NCBI GenBank assembly: GCA_034716535.1 | Contig: JAYEJW010000061.1 | Coordinates: 1 to 16,661, forward strand | Origin: JAYEJW01 sp034716535 | Lineage (GTDB): Bacteria > Pseudomonadota > Gammaproteobacteria > Chromatiales > Chromatiaceae | Reading direction: 5' to 3' | Length of the DNA stretch: 16,661 bases | Shown: in pieces, positions 15,977 through 16,661 of the stretch | Layout: each line of letters opens with the position of its first letter | Position numbering within the stretch: position 1 is the first letter of the stretch | Made by a program: the position numbers and the translations under genes | The notes under the pieces: model-generated | Databases searched by the model: none | Told to the model about the DNA's origin: nothing | What the model saw: only the letters and a program-made list of their open reading frames with translations

Positions 15977-16661
15977 ATGCTAGCCGAGCGCGCGATGCGC
16001 GTTGCCATGGGAATCGAGTACGACGGCAGTGCGTTCCACGGCTGGCAGGTCCAGAATGGGGTGCGCACGGTACAGGAGAGCCTCGAGCGGGCGATTGCCG
16101 CCGTTGCGGACCATGGCGTCCGTATCCACTGTGCAGGGCGCACCGACGCCGGAGTGCACGCCCTCGAACAGGTGGTACACTTCGACACAGCGGCGAGGCG
16201 CGAAGAGCGTTCCTGGGTGTTGGGGACCAACGTCAATCTGCCGCCCGATGTCAACGTCTTGTGGGCCAGGCCGATCGGCGCGGACTTTCACGCCCGTTTC
16301 GGCGCCACGGCCCGCCATTACCTGTATCGGATCCTGAATCGAGCCACGCGTTCGGCGCTTCAGAGAGACAGGGCCGTATGGGTACATCAGGCCTTGGAGC
16401 TTGAACGAGTGCAGCGCGCGGCGGAGGATCTGGTGGGGGAGCACGACTTTTCGAGCTTCCGCGCCCTCGGCTGCCAGGCCAAGAGCCCCGTCCGGCGCGT
16501 CCACTATCTGCGGGTGGAGCAGCGCGACGAGCTGTACGAGCTGCGCATCGGCGCCAACGGTTTCCTCCACCATATGGTTCGCAACATCGCCGGGGTGCTG
16601 ATGAGCATTGGACGCGGTGACGCCCCCGTCTCCTGGGTGCGGGATCTGCTGCAGATCCGCG
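15977..16661 (+). CDS. truA: tRNA pseudouridine(38-40) synthase TruA, 3'-truncated by the window edge
   Basis: TruA converts uridines 38-40 of the anticodon stem-loop of many tRNAs to pseudouridine. The frame stays open to the last base, giving 228 codons of a family protein of about 260-270 residues. The catalytic Asp is D57 in CAGRTDAGVH. Other family motifs are GIEYDGSAFHGWQ (near residue 12), NVNLPPDVNV, DFHARFGATARHYLYRI, EHDFSSFRALGCQAKSP and FLHHMVRNIAGVLM. Two in-frame starts are possible, ATG 15977 and ATG 15995. The first is chosen because it leaves a little sequence before the conserved core, as in relatives, but neither has a clear ribosome-binding site. It follows fimV, as in Pseudomonas, where trpF is usually next. 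Together with truB, the window encodes two unrelated-family pseudouridine synthases. Confidence 0.96.
   Translation, partial: MLAERAMRVAMGIEYDGSAFHGWQVQNGVRTVQESLERAIAAVADHGVRIHCAGRTDAGVHALEQVVHFDTAARREERSWVLGTNVNLPPDVNVLWARPIGADFHARFGATARHYLYRILNRATRSALQRDRAVWVHQALELERVQRAAEDLVGEHDFSSFRALGCQAKSPVRRVHYLRVEQRDELYELRIGANGFLHHMVRNIAGVLMSIGRGDAPVSWVRDLLQIR

Noticed and set aside
14848..16254. 468-codon minus-strand ORF across fimV and truA
   Set aside because: It runs opposite two well-identified genes and spans their intergenic region. It has no recognisable domain or credible ribosome-binding site.

Overview
The window is GC-rich chromosomal DNA with tightly packed genes, almost all on the plus strand. 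Gene content and order point to a gammaproteobacterium. The evidence is the infB-rbfA-truB-rpsO-pnp cluster, a leuC-leuD-leuB-asd-fimV-truA cluster of the kind known from Pseudomonas and relatives, an E. coli-type Asd and a FimV. The high GC and protein style would fit a Chromatiales/Ectothiorhodospiraceae-like lineage, but this cannot be settled by reading.

Region 1 (1-6095) is the translation and RNA-metabolism block. It holds the 3' part of infB (IF2), rbfA (30S maturation), truB (tRNA pseudouridine 55), rpsO (S15) and pnp (PNPase), and it closes with a strong intrinsic terminator at 6071-6095. A candidate promoter and a structured leader sit between truB and rpsO. An unusual 165-base spacer with imperfect inverted repeats separates rbfA from truB.

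Region 2 (6096-8575) is the least ordinary part. A minus-strand PAP2-family membrane phosphatase has a visibly AT-richer composition than everything around it. It diverges from a two-gene plus-strand unit: a von Willebrand A-domain protein with a MIDAS-like motif, followed 4 bases later by a membrane-anchored J-domain protein. The C-terminus of that second protein strongly resembles the mitochondrial import co-chaperone Pam18/Tim14. This pair is the best candidate for uncharacterised biology here.

Region 3 (8576-13057) is the amino-acid block. leuC and leuD form isopropylmalate isomerase and overlap by one base, leuB is isopropylmalate dehydrogenase (TTG start), and asd is aspartate-semialdehyde dehydrogenase. 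leuA is not present. Region 4 (13058-16661) starts with a 380-base spacer that carries a short repeat of a type I recall as dispersed in many genomes. It then has fimV (polar peptidoglycan-binding hub protein) and the 5' part of truA (tRNA pseudouridine 38-40), which runs off the end.

I see no tRNA, rRNA, CRISPR array, transposase, prophage gene or obvious defence system. Most of the window is conserved housekeeping sequence. The interesting signals are the VWA/J pair, the AT-rich PAP2 gene, and non-coding elements in three spacers.
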